A stretch of DNA of 64,000 bases. Origin: Chryseobacterium gambrini (lineage in GTDB: Bacteria; Bacteroidota; Bacteroidia; Flavobacteriales; Weeksellaceae). A program made the position numbers and the translations under genes. Under the pieces are notes generated by a model, which searched no databases, was not told the DNA's origin, and saw only the letters and a list, made by a program, of their open reading frames with translations. Below, one piece after another: positions 52,250-60,748 of this stretch. The stretch's first letter is position 1; each line of letters starts with the position of its first letter. The stretch spans positions 248,001 through 312,000 of the forward strand of contig NZ_FTOV01000005.1 of assembly GCF_900156825.1 (NCBI RefSeq), in the 5' to 3' direction.

Positions 52250-52966
52250 ATGAATATACTTAATTTACTTTTTACCAAAGACGGATTAATCTACCAGATT
52301 GCTAAAAATAAGAGCATTGTGGAAGAGAAATCGTATTTCGTGGATGAAGAATCTCCGGAAAACTTTATTTCGGATATGCTGGATAAAGTGCTTCTTCTGC
52401 AGAGATTTGATGAGATCCATGTGATTTCCGCACTCAATCATTTCACGTTGATGCCGGAAGGTTTTTCGGAGCATGAAGCAGGATTCGATCTTATCGCCTT
52501 CAACGCTCCTGTGGATAAAGAGAAAGAAGAACTGATGCTTTCGATTAACGAAAAGTTTAAAATTCAGTTTTATTATACATTTCCGAAGCATTTTTACAAA
52601 AAGATTAAAGAACTGGCGCTGCCTGTTCAGTTTAATTTTTCCGGTGAAAAGTTTTTAAATTCCATCAATAACAAAAACAGCAAAGAAATTCACATCAACC
52701 TGTATCATAACCAATGTGAGTTTTTCGCGATAGACAACAAAAAAGTTATCTTATACAACAATCTGGATGTTAACTCTGAGGTAGATTTCCTTTATTTCGT
52801 GATGTTTACTTTAAGCAAAATCGGTTTCGGAATCAATGAAACCAATTTCTACGCGTACGGAGAAACTACTGAGAATGAAACGTTTATTTCAGAGCTTCAG
52901 AAATTCGTAAAGAATATGAAAATTGTATTTGATAATATTCCTTCTAAAAATTTTATATTAAATTAG
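52250..52966 (+). CDS. DUF3822 family protein
   Basis: The 238-residue protein has an actin-like/ASKHA-type feel: NILNLLFTKDGLIYQIAKN, LLLQRFDEIHVISALNHFTL, KEIHINLYHNQCEFFAIDN and GETTENETFISELQKF. The family is restricted to Bacteroidetes and has no known function. It usually stands next to rsmD, as here (rsmD starts 71 nt later). Confidence 0.83.
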   Translation: MNILNLLFTKDGLIYQIAKNKSIVEEKSYFVDEESPENFISDMLDKVLLLQRFDEIHVISALNHFTLMPEGFSEHEAGFDLIAFNAPVDKEKEELMLSINEKFKIQFYYTFPKHFYKKIKELALPVQFNFSGEKFLNSINNKNSKEIHINLYHNQCEFFAIDNKKVILYNNLDVNSEVDFLYFVMFTLSKIGFGINETNFYAYGETTENETFISELQKFVKNMKIVFDNIPSKNFILN

Positions 52967-53037
52967 GTTGCAGAAGATCAGATAGCAGGTTTTAGTTTAT
53001 CTGCAATCTTTTACCTCCAATCTAAAACCTATCAATT

Positions 53038-53601
53038 ATGTACAGAATCATATCCGGCAAATGGAAAGCCAAAAAAATCGCCGCTCCAAAGAATTTTGAT
53101 GTAAGACCAACTACGGATTTTGCCAAAGAAGCACTTTTCAGTATTCTGGAAAACACCTACGATATGCAGTCGGTTTCCGTACTGGATCTTTTTGCGGGAA
53201 TCGGTTCTATTTCGTTTGAATTTGCTTCAAGAGGATGTCAGGATATTACGTCCGTAGAAATGAATCCGAAACATACGTCTTTTCTTAATTCTACCGCTTC
53301 TGAACTTGGATTCAGTCTGCAGGTGAATGTTCAGCGGGGTGATGTATTCAACTGGCTGAAGAAATTCAGAAACAAAAAATCTTTTGAAATTGTTTTCTCC
53401 GATGCTCCTTTCGAAATGGAAGAAAAAAAGTATCAGGAAATTATTTCTCTGGTTTTAAACAATAAATACCTGAAGGAAAACGGAATTCTAGTGATAGAAC
53501 ACCAAAGCCGAATGAAATTTGATCATCCGAATTTAATCGATACCCGAAAATACGGAAATGTAAGTTTCAGTTTTTTTGAACCGAATAGGGATGAAGCCTG
53601 A
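53038..53601 (+). CDS. rsmD: 16S rRNA (guanine-966-N2)-methyltransferase
   Basis: The 187-residue enzyme has MYRIISGKWKAKKI at the start, RPTTDFAKEALFSIL, the SAM loop VLDLFAGIGSISFEFASRG, SVEMNPK, and the catalytic DAPFE in place of DPPY. DAPF is a variant of the family motif. It methylates G966 of 16S rRNA in the 30S subunit. The end overlaps the next gene by 11 nt. Confidence 0.9.
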   Translation: MYRIISGKWKAKKIAAPKNFDVRPTTDFAKEALFSILENTYDMQSVSVLDLFAGIGSISFEFASRGCQDITSVEMNPKHTSFLNSTASELGFSLQVNVQRGDVFNWLKKFRNKKSFEIVFSDAPFEMEEKKYQEIISLVLNNKYLKENGILVIEHQSRMKFDHPNLIDTRKYGNVSFSFFEPNRDEA

Positions 53602-53980
53602 TTTCTTGGCTCTTATAATTGGGCTTCTATTTATACCTTTTTTATTTTTATTTTTCAGAAGCCTATTTTTCAAATTCACATCTTATAAGATAATCTTTAG
53701 AATTTGTATTGCTTTATCAATTTTAGGGATAATAGCTTTAATAATAACAGATATACCCCAAAATAAGCCAAACTTTTATCTATTCTTATTCTGCCCTATA
53801 TATCAATTTGTTCTTTTGCATTTCAGTTTAAATATTTTTAGAAAATACAACGAAAGAGATCCAATTGATGCTCCCAGATTTTCTTCATTTGATTATGATA
53901 ATGACTGGCTTTTTTACTTTACCTATATGATGTTGAGCTTATGTTTGCCAATAGCTGTATTAGCTTATTTTTTTCATTAG
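53591..53980 (+). CDS. Membrane protein of unknown function
   Basis: The 129-residue protein (ATG 53591, MKPDFLALIIGLLF) has four hydrophobic helices: about 4-22, 33-52, 65-82 and 107-127. A TTG 15 nt upstream is also in frame. It overlaps the end of rsmD by 11 nt, and its own stop overlaps the convergent HxlR gene by 4 nt. It is more A/T-rich than rsmD. No family was recognised. Confidence 0.65.
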   Translation: MKPDFLALIIGLLFIPFLFLFFRSLFFKFTSYKIIFRICIALSILGIIALIITDIPQNKPNFYLFLFCPIYQFVLLHFSLNIFRKYNERDPIDAPRFSSFDYDNDWLFYFTYMMLSLCLPIAVLAYFFH

Positions 53981-54336
53981 TTCACAATTTCTACTTTGCT
54001 GGAATTTTGTACCGCACTTTCGCCCCATTTTGCAATTTCTTTTAAAAGAGGAAGCAACGTTTTTCCGAAATCCGTTAAGGTGTATTCTACCATTAAAGGC
54101 GGCTTTTCTGTGTACACCTTTCTGTCGATAATATGATCTTCTTCAAGCTGTTTCAACTGTAAACTTAACGTTCTTTCTGTAATTGTGGGAATTAATTTTC
54201 TTAGCTCGTTGTATCTTTTTGCTCCATCAATCAGATAAAACAAAATCACGGCTTTCCATTTTCCGCCGATAAATCTCATGGTAACCGTTGTACAGCACGG
54301 ATATTCTTTATTATCTATGGAATACATTTTTTTCAT
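53977..54336 (-). CDS. HxlR-family transcriptional regulator
   Basis: The 119-residue winged-helix protein has FIGGKWKAVILFYLIDGAKR, YNELRKLIPTITERTLSLQL as recognition part, and VEYTLTDFGKTLLPLL. Cys14 and Cys15 (EYPCC) lie just before the DNA-binding domain, where DUF24-type redox sensors carry their reactive Cys. It is divergent from a nitroreductase gene, the usual arrangement for regulator and target. An inverted repeat ACTATA/TATAGT lies in the gap. Confidence 0.9.
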   Translation of the reverse strand: MKKMYSIDNKEYPCCTTVTMRFIGGKWKAVILFYLIDGAKRYNELRKLIPTITERTLSLQLKQLEEDHIIDRKVYTEKPPLMVEYTLTDFGKTLLPLLKEIAKWGESAVQNSSKVEIVN

Positions 54337-54379
54337 ACTATCATTTTAGACCGTTATTGCAAATATATTAAACATACAT

Positions 54380-54406
54380 TAATTTTGCAACTATAAAAAA
54401 TATAGT
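54380..54406 (+). promoter_or_regulatory. Promoter and operator-like repeat before the nitroreductase gene
   Basis: TAATTTTG (54380-54387) matches TAnnTTTG. Right after it, ACTATA (54390-54395) and TATAGT (54401-54406) form a 6-bp inverted repeat with 5-nt spacing, on the predicted transcription start. This is a good place for repression by the divergent HxlR protein. Confidence 0.5.
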
Positions 54407-54415
54407 ATAAAAATT

Positions 54416-55015
54416 ATGAGCTTTTTAGAAAAAATGAAATCGAGATATACCGTAAAAAAGTATAATCCTCAAGGTACAATAGGTGAAGAACAGATTCAGC
54501 AGCTTAAAGAAATTCTGCATTTAAGTCCATCTTCCATTAACAGTCAGCCATGGAATTTTGTGTTTGTATCGGAACCGGAAACAAAAATACAGCTTGCCGA
54601 AGCCTCTTATTTTAACAAAGAAAAAGTATTGGACGGAAGTCATCTTATCGTTTTTCAGGCACTTAAAAATCCTGAAGATTTTGAAAAGCAGATTGAAGAA
54701 AATCTTCCGGAAGGTTCGGTAACTTATTATAAAACTTTTGTAAAACCAAAAGGTGAAGCGGAGATCAGATCGTGGCTGAAACATCAGGTTTATCTTTCAT
54801 TGGGCGTTTTGCTTTCTGCGTGTGCAGATATGGAAATAGATTCTACTCCGATGGAAGGAATTGAAACTGAAAAATATGATGCGATTTTAAAGAACGAAAA
54901 GTACGAAAGTGTTTTTGCGGTAGTGATTGGCGTAAAGTCTGAAGAAGACAAAAACCAGCCGGTTCATACCCCGAAAAGAAGACTGGAAAGACAGCACGTA
55001 ATTTTGGAAATTTAA
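54416..55015 (+). CDS. Nitroreductase family NAD(P)H oxidoreductase
   Basis: The 199-residue flavoprotein has the FMN-binding N-terminus MKSRYTVKKYNPQ, LHLSPSSINSQPWNFVFV, and the C-terminal GVLLSACADMEIDSTPMEG. It resembles the NfnB/dihydropteridine-reductase type. It likely reduces quinones or nitro compounds and is a probable target of the adjacent HxlR regulator. Confidence 0.9.
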   Translation: MSFLEKMKSRYTVKKYNPQGTIGEEQIQQLKEILHLSPSSINSQPWNFVFVSEPETKIQLAEASYFNKEKVLDGSHLIVFQALKNPEDFEKQIEENLPEGSVTYYKTFVKPKGEAEIRSWLKHQVYLSLGVLLSACADMEIDSTPMEGIETEKYDAILKNEKYESVFAVVIGVKSEEDKNQPVHTPKRRLERQHVILEI

Positions 55016-55189
55016 TTTATTTAAATGCAAAGATTAATATAATCCCCGAAATTATTTAAGAGAGCAAAGAGTGGCGACAAAGTCGCTTATGAAGTATGCT
55101 TTATAAAATCAATTTTCAATTGATTAATTCTTAGCTCACTAAAAATAAACTTTGAAAAATAAATCTTTGCGTTAAAGAATCTTATATAG

Positions 55190-55222
55190 AAAAAGCTGTT
55201 TCAAATTGAGACAGCTTTTGTT
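55190..55222. terminator. Bidirectional terminator, nitroreductase/murI
   Basis: AAAAGCTGT (55191-55199) pairs with ACAGCTTTT (55211-55219), extended inwards by TTC/GAG. T tracts on both strands serve the convergent genes, though it is 175 nt from the nitroreductase stop. Confidence 0.85.
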
Positions 55223-55224
55223 TT

Positions 55225-56055
55225 TTATAATACTTTCAATTCTAAATCGATGGTTTTTCCGAAGAATTTCTTTGAGATTTTTTCGAAATTTTTCGTTAAA
55301 TCCGAAAGATAGAAATGGTAATTCGGTTTCGGATTCTGCTCATTCAGCAGATGATACTTATCCAGAATGATTTTTAAATGATTGGCGACAATATTCGGAG
55401 AATCAATCACACGAACACGGTTTCCGTAATATTGCTTGATTTCATCAATCAGCAACGGATAATGCGTACAACCCAAAATTAAGGTCTCAATATTCTTTAA
55501 TTTACTATTGCTCAGATAATTGTAGATAATTGCGTGGGTAATCGGGTGATTTTTAAAACCTTCCTCAATGGCAGGAACCAATAAAGGCGTCGCCAGTTCA
55601 TCCACCTTGATCCATTTATTGTGCTTTCTGATGCTTTTTTTATACAACCCCGAATTCACCGTCGCTTTCGTTGCGATGACGCCCACATTGTTGTGGATTT
55701 CATAGGAAACTTTTTCTGCAACCGGATTAATTACGTCAATCACAGGAACTTTTCCCGCAACAGACTGCATCACTTCATTCAGCGCATTTGCCGTTGCTGT
55801 GTTGCAGGCAATAACAATCGCTTTACAGTTTTGCTCCAACAGAAAATTGGTGATTTTTGTAGAATATTCGATAATAGCTTCCTTCGATTTTTCACCATAC
55901 GGAAGATGTTTGGTATCGCCGAAATAGATCAGATCTTCGTTTGGAAGAAGTCTTTTTATTTCTTTGGCAACTGTAAGTCCGCCCACTCCGCTATCGAAAA
56001 TTCCGATAGGCTGCTTCTGGGAAAGATGCGAATAATCCTGCTTTTTAGTTTTCAA
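55225..56055 (-). CDS. murI: Glutamate racemase
   Basis: The 276-residue enzyme makes D-glutamate for peptidoglycan. The two catalytic Cys are in VIACNTATANAL and LGCTHYPLL. The N-terminal GIFDSGVGGLTVAKEI and YFGDTKHLPYG are family signatures. Length and motifs are normal. Confidence 0.95.
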   Translation of the reverse strand: MKTKKQDYSHLSQKQPIGIFDSGVGGLTVAKEIKRLLPNEDLIYFGDTKHLPYGEKSKEAIIEYSTKITNFLLEQNCKAIVIACNTATANALNEVMQSVAGKVPVIDVINPVAEKVSYEIHNNVGVIATKATVNSGLYKKSIRKHNKWIKVDELATPLLVPAIEEGFKNHPITHAIIYNYLSNSKLKNIETLILGCTHYPLLIDEIKQYYGNRVRVIDSPNIVANHLKIILDKYHLLNEQNPKPNYHFYLSDLTKNFEKISKKFFGKTIDLELKVL

Positions 56056-56164
56056 AATTGAGCTGAAATTTTATACAAAAATAGTGAAATTGTTGGATGC
56101 AGAAGATGGATGTTACAAGTTTTTCACAAACCGTTCTTCCAACTTGCAGCTTTAGACTTTCATC

Positions 56165-57289
56165 TTAGACGATGAACAGATCCGAAGCAATTCCGTCTGC
56201 CATAAACCAGTGTTTTTCCGTAATTTTCAGGTGATTGTTTTCTGTTATCAAAATTCCTTCTTCAAGCTTTGATTTGATTTCATTCTGAAAATGTTCTAAA
56301 ATGCTGTCATTAAATTTTTCTTTTAAGCTTCCCAGATCAACGCCCCATATTGTTCGTAAGCCAATCATGATCATTTCATTAAACTGATCGTTTTGAGAAA
56401 GAAATTCCTCTTCTTTAGCCAAAAGATTTGAATTTAAGTTTTTGATATACTGCTGATTGTTCGCGACATTCCAGCTTCTCACATCGAAGCCGTTATAAGA
56501 ATGTGCAGAAGGACCAATTCCCAGATATTCTTTATATTTCCAGTAAGAAGAATTGTGTCTTGAGTAAAATCCCGGTTTGGCAAAATTGGAAACTTCATAA
56601 TGCTCAAAACCATTATCTTTCAGAAAATCCGATAAGTAGTAAAATTCTCTGTTTTGTTCTTCTTCCTTCGGGCTTTTTACTTTCCCTTTTGAGATCCAGT
56701 TTTCCAAAGCCGTTTTCGGCTCAACCGTTAAAGCATAAGAAGAAATGTGCGGAACTTCAAGCGCAATGGTTTTATTTAAATTCTCTTTCCAGATTTCCAG
56801 ATTGGAAGTTGGCGAACCGTAAATTAAATCAATGCTTAAATTTTCAAAACCAAAATCCTGCGCTCTTTTGATGGAATCTTCGGCTTCGTTTGCAGTATGC
56901 GCCCGATTCATTAATTTCAGATCTTCCTCAAAAAAACTTTGGGTTCCTATGGATAGACGGTTTATCGGGGATTCCGACAGTCCTTTCAGGAAGTTTTTAT
57001 CCAGATCATCAGGATTCGCTTCTAAAGTGATTTCGATATCCTTTTCAAAAGTAAAATGTTTTAATACCTCATCAATTAAAAATTTGATTTCATCCGGCGA
57101 AAGAATAGAAGGTGTTCCGCCTCCAAAATACAGTGACTGTAAGTTTTTGTTTTGCAATTCATTTTTTCGGAGAAAGATTTCTTTCTTCATCGCAGCCAGC
57201 ATTTCATCCTTAAAGTTTAAAGATGTTGAAAAGTGGAAATTGCAGTAGCTGCACTTTTGCTTGCAAAACGGAATGTGAATGTAAATCAT
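56165..57289 (-). CDS. hemW: Radical SAM heme chaperone HemW
   Basis: The 374-residue protein starts MIYIHIPFCKQKCSYCNFHF, with CxxxCxxC (C9, C13, C16) for the radical SAM cluster. SLYFGGGTPSIL and RLSIGTQSFFEEDLKLMNR follow, then the HemN-type C-terminal domain. It belongs to the HemW branch, which transfers heme, rather than the true coproporphyrinogen oxidase HemN. The start Met is the first conserved residue. Confidence 0.9.
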   Translation of the reverse strand: MIYIHIPFCKQKCSYCNFHFSTSLNFKDEMLAAMKKEIFLRKNELQNKNLQSLYFGGGTPSILSPDEIKFLIDEVLKHFTFEKDIEITLEANPDDLDKNFLKGLSESPINRLSIGTQSFFEEDLKLMNRAHTANEAEDSIKRAQDFGFENLSIDLIYGSPTSNLEIWKENLNKTIALEVPHISSYALTVEPKTALENWISKGKVKSPKEEEQNREFYYLSDFLKDNGFEHYEVSNFAKPGFYSRHNSSYWKYKEYLGIGPSAHSYNGFDVRSWNVANNQQYIKNLNSNLLAKEEEFLSQNDQFNEMIMIGLRTIWGVDLGSLKEKFNDSILEHFQNEIKSKLEEGILITENNHLKITEKHWFMADGIASDLFIV

Positions 57290-57290
57290 A

Positions 57291-57317
57291 AAAAAAGCCC
57301 TGAAAAAATTCAGAGCT
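57291..57317 (-). terminator. Terminator of the PorP/SprF gene
   Basis: On the minus strand AGCTCTGAA (57309-57317) pairs with TTCAGGGCT (57296-57304), with one G-T pair, followed by a T run. Confidence 0.85.
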
Positions 57318-57340
57318 CAAATTTATTTAAATTAAATCAA

Positions 57341-58309
57341 TTAATATCTATAACCTCTGTGGTTAATGAAGTTATCGAAGTTATATCCTAACCCGATCAT
57401 GAAGCTGTTTCCTCCATATTCCTGAATATCAGACAAACCTAAGTTGTAAGTAGCTCCAATCATGAATTTGTTGAATCTTACTTTTACAACAGGAGCAATC
57501 TGTAATTGCTGACTGTCGAATCTGTTCTGAACAGATCTGTAGCTTACCCCGAAAGAGAATGCATTGATATCGTTAAAGAACGTTGCCATTAAGTTATAAT
57601 CAATCGTTCTTGTAGAGTTTGTGTTCAGGTTAATTAAAGCTGAAGGTGTGAAATAGATGTTATCACCTACATGCCAGTCATATCCTAAGTTTAAGAAAAA
57701 CTTGATTGGAGAAGGTTCACGTCCGTTTACGATCGCTTCATCGTTGGTAAGTGCGATATCATTAACTGAAACTCCAGCGAAAATATTTTTGTAAGTTGCC
57801 TGTGCTCCGAAGTTTGCATAAGCCATGAAGATATTACTTTCACTTCCCTGCAATAACGGATCTGAAGCATCCTGCGTGTTAATCTTTGAATAATCAAAAT
57901 TCATGTTGTAGAAGCTAACGCTTGTACCGAAAGAGAACTGATCTTTTCTGTCTCCGTCGCTGCTAAGAGGAATAAAATATGAAGCACCCGCTGTAATACC
58001 GCCCGCAGAAATAGGACCGTTGCTGTCTCTGAATACAGACAAACCTGCTCCCACTCTATCAAAGATGTTCGCGTTGATCCCTACCGACTGAACGTTTGGA
58101 GACTCACTGAACTTCGAAAATTGCTGCTGATAGTTAAGATTAAGCTGCACATAGTCGGTCTTTCCGTATTGTGCCGGGTTGAACAAAAACTCACCATCTA
58201 AAAGATATTGTTGATAGTACGGTAAAGTTTCTTGTGCTTTGTATGCATTTGACAAAAGAGCTAAACATACGATAGCATATAGTTTTCTCATAACAAATCT
58301 TGATTTCAA
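57341..58309 (-). CDS. PorP/SprF family type IX secretion membrane protein
   Basis: The 322-residue outer-membrane protein has a signal peptide (KLYAIVCLALLSNAYKA, then QETLPYYQQYLLDGEFLFNPA). The family signature of P-Y-Y-Q-Q-Y and NPAQYGKTDYVQL follows, and then regular beta-barrel strands ending MIGLGYNFDNFINHRGYRY. PorP/SprF proteins work with T9SS in attachment or secretion of particular surface proteins. The gene stands alone, without a SprB-type adhesin beside it. rluD is 33 nt upstream on the same strand. Confidence 0.9.
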   Translation of the reverse strand: MKSRFVMRKLYAIVCLALLSNAYKAQETLPYYQQYLLDGEFLFNPAQYGKTDYVQLNLNYQQQFSKFSESPNVQSVGINANIFDRVGAGLSVFRDSNGPISAGGITAGASYFIPLSSDGDRKDQFSFGTSVSFYNMNFDYSKINTQDASDPLLQGSESNIFMAYANFGAQATYKNIFAGVSVNDIALTNDEAIVNGREPSPIKFFLNLGYDWHVGDNIYFTPSALINLNTNSTRTIDYNLMATFFNDINAFSFGVSYRSVQNRFDSQQLQIAPVVKVRFNKFMIGATYNLGLSDIQEYGGNSFMIGLGYNFDNFINHRGYRY

Positions 58310-58342
58310 TTCAACAAATATAAAAAAATTCTCAATATATTT

Positions 58343-59416
58343 TTAGTTTTCTAAATAATTTCTCCATTTTTTTACAGCATCCGCCATATCTTTCGGCATT
58401 GGGCTTTCAAAATATAATTCCTTCTTGGTAGTGGGATGTATAAATCCTAAAGTATGGGCATGAAGCGCGTGTCTGGGCAAAATTTCGAACACATTTTTTA
58501 TAAACTGCTTATACTTAGGAAGATTCACTCCACGGAGAGGCGTATGTCCTTCATATCTTTCATCATTAAACAGTGTATGACCGATATGTTTGAAATGTGC
58601 TCTGATCTGATGGGTTCTTCCCGTCTCCAGCTTACATTCTACCCAGGTCATGTATTTAAATCTTTCTAAAATCTTGTAATGCGTTACGGCATGCTTTCCC
58701 TGGCTTCCGTCTTCATACGTATGCATCTGCATTCTGTTTTTCGGGTGACGCCCGATATGCCCCTTTATTGTACCCGCATCATCCTGCACATTGCCCCAAA
58801 CAAATGCCCAATATAACCTTTTCGTTTTTCTGTCGAAAAATTGTTTTGCCAAAAAGCTCAGCGCATATTCGTTTTTTGCAACAACCAGTAATCCGGAGGT
58901 GTCTTTATCAATTCTGTGAACCAGCCCTACCCTGTCGAGATCAGATTTTTCGCCATTCTGCTCGAAATGATATGCCAAAGCATTTACCAAGGTTCCGTCC
59001 CAGTTTCCGAATCCCGGATGTACTACCATTCCCGGATCTTTATCTACAACGATAAGATCATCATCTTCGTATACAATATTGATAGGAATATTTTGCGGAA
59101 TGATAACATTTTCCCTCGGAGGATGTGCCAAAAGTACAGAAATCTGGTCTCCGGGTTTTACACGGTAATTCTGTTTTACCGCAACACCATTCACAATAAC
59201 ATTTCCCGCTCTGCAGGTCTGTGAAATTTTATTTCTGGAAGAATTCTGACGGAAAATCAACAAAAACTTGTCGATTCTCAAGGGTTCCTGACTTTTATCT
59301 ACCGTGATATTAAGATGCTCATACAATCCTTTATTTTCCTCATCAATATCAAGATTATCGATACTGTTCTGATCTAATAATTCTTCGTCCAAAAAATCTT
59401 CGTTATCTTCTGCCAT
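58343..59416 (-). CDS. rluD: RluD-type 23S rRNA pseudouridine synthase
   Basis: The 357-residue enzyme has an acidic N-terminal extension (about 1-35), an S4 RNA-binding domain (PLRIDKFLLIFRQNSSRN to VNGVAVKQNYRVKPG), and the catalytic domain with GLVHRIDKDTSGLLVVAKN, in which Asp is the nucleophile. The RluA/C/D family has several members; the length and S4 domain suit RluD best. The gene lies downstream of the PASTA gene in the same direction. Confidence 0.88.
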   Translation of the reverse strand: MAEDNEDFLDEELLDQNSIDNLDIDEENKGLYEHLNITVDKSQEPLRIDKFLLIFRQNSSRNKISQTCRAGNVIVNGVAVKQNYRVKPGDQISVLLAHPPRENVIIPQNIPINIVYEDDDLIVVDKDPGMVVHPGFGNWDGTLVNALAYHFEQNGEKSDLDRVGLVHRIDKDTSGLLVVAKNEYALSFLAKQFFDRKTKRLYWAFVWGNVQDDAGTIKGHIGRHPKNRMQMHTYEDGSQGKHAVTHYKILERFKYMTWVECKLETGRTHQIRAHFKHIGHTLFNDERYEGHTPLRGVNLPKYKQFIKNVFEILPRHALHAHTLGFIHPTTKKELYFESPMPKDMADAVKKWRNYLEN

Positions 59417-59433
59417 TGTTTTATCTTTTATAC

Positions 59434-59464
59434 AAAAGGCTTCAACATAATGAAAGTTGAAGCC
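59434..59464 (-). terminator. Terminator of the PASTA gene
   Basis: GGCTTCAAC (59438-59446) pairs with GTTGAAGCC (59456-59464). On the minus strand the hairpin is followed by TTTT. It would separate the PASTA gene from rluD. Confidence 0.8.
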
Positions 59465-59489
59465 TGTATTTTTTATAATAATTATCGTT

Positions 59490-60593
59490 TTATTCTATAA
59501 CCATCTTTTTAGCTTTTGGCTTTTCTGCAGGTTTTGCAGGAGTTGTCGCAACAGGTTTATTCGCTGATGTATTACCAGAACTACTACCTGTATTGGAAGC
59601 AGTAGTCTTTGGTTTATTTTCAGTTACCGATGTAGCGGGCTTTACAGTAGCTTTAGAAGCATCTGTCTTTACCGCATCTGTGGACGGTTTAGGATTTTCT
59701 CTTCTCGGAGTTACAGGTGGTGGCGGAACGTCCTGTGAAGGTTCCTGACGAACTGGCATTTCCTGATACTGAATCGGAGGCAAAGCGGTATCTACTTTCA
59801 TTCTGTAGGTAGAATTCAGCTGTTCTATTTTAGCGCTCAATTCAGCAAGGGTTCTTTTACTCGCCCAAAGGTCGATCTGCATTCCCTGATCCCGGACATC
59901 TCCGGCTGCAGGATCCTGATAATAGATAACATCGGATTCGTCCTTGCTTCCGTCTTCATGATCCACAAGACCTACTTCAAACATGCTTCTTGCAATGACC
60001 TGTCTCGCTTCTTTCACCGTTAATCCTACAACATTAGGAATCGCAATGTTTCTCATTGGTCCGGAACCTATCACGACATCCACCGTAGAGAATCTTGCCA
60101 GTTTTGTTTTCGGTTTTACTTCATTTCCGTTAAATAATATACGGATCACAGCATCTTTCTGAATGCTTGGCTCATAGATGGTATCTCCGACCTTCAGACC
60201 CACCTGTTCCAGACGCTGGAAAGCAAGACCTGAATATTTATTGATTACATCAGGAACTTCAACTTTAGCCCAGGTTCTTGGATTTACTCTTAACTGAATT
60301 GCTCTTCCGTCTTTTACACGGGAACCCGGAACGGGATACACCTGTAAAACCTGAAAAGGTCTGTATTTAGGATCATAATTAAAACTGTCCACTTCATATT
60401 CCAATCCCGAATCATCCAATATTTTGATGGCTTCCTGTACAGATTTGTTAACGATATTTGGAACGGGAATTTCCTGACCATGATTGGTATGATATTCTAA
60501 CCAACGAAACGTAAGCCAAACCAACCCCACAAAAACACCGATGGCTACGACTAAGTTCAGTAAAACTTTCCAATTGAAAAGTGATTTAAGCAT
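59490..60593 (-). CDS. PASTA-domain membrane protein without kinase
   Basis: The 367-residue protein starts at MLKSLFNWKVLLNLVV (ATG 60593). The frame is open 25 codons further upstream, but that extension is not conserved-looking. One transmembrane helix (about 10-30) is followed by three PASTA domains: from VPNIVNKSVQEAIKIL, from VPDVINKYSGLAFQRL, and from IPNVVGLTVKEARQVI. The C-terminal 100 residues are a low-complexity Pro, Lys, Thr and Ala tail. PASTA domains bind peptidoglycan fragments, usually as sensor part of Ser/Thr kinases; here no kinase domain exists. It may scaffold cell-wall enzymes. The ddl gene is divergent from it. Confidence 0.88.
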   Translation of the reverse strand: MLKSLFNWKVLLNLVVAIGVFVGLVWLTFRWLEYHTNHGQEIPVPNIVNKSVQEAIKILDDSGLEYEVDSFNYDPKYRPFQVLQVYPVPGSRVKDGRAIQLRVNPRTWAKVEVPDVINKYSGLAFQRLEQVGLKVGDTIYEPSIQKDAVIRILFNGNEVKPKTKLARFSTVDVVIGSGPMRNIAIPNVVGLTVKEARQVIARSMFEVGLVDHEDGSKDESDVIYYQDPAAGDVRDQGMQIDLWASKRTLAELSAKIEQLNSTYRMKVDTALPPIQYQEMPVRQEPSQDVPPPPVTPRRENPKPSTDAVKTDASKATVKPATSVTENKPKTTASNTGSSSGNTSANKPVATTPAKPAEKPKAKKMVIE

Positions 60594-60718
60594 ACTTAAA
60601 ATGACTATAATTAGACAGCAAATATAACTAATAATTTTAGAATGTGCTTTTAATTTAACACATTTCACTTTTGATTTTAAAATTTCAGGTTTTAGGTTTA
60701 CGCGTTGTATAAAATCAT

Positions 60719-60726
60719 TAAATTTG
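60719..60726 (+). promoter_or_regulatory. -7 box before ddl
   Basis: TAAATTTG followed by C matches TAnnTTTG, 22 nt before the ATG at 60749. Confidence 0.5.
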
Positions 60727-60748
60727 CCTTAATTGATACTAAACAAAA

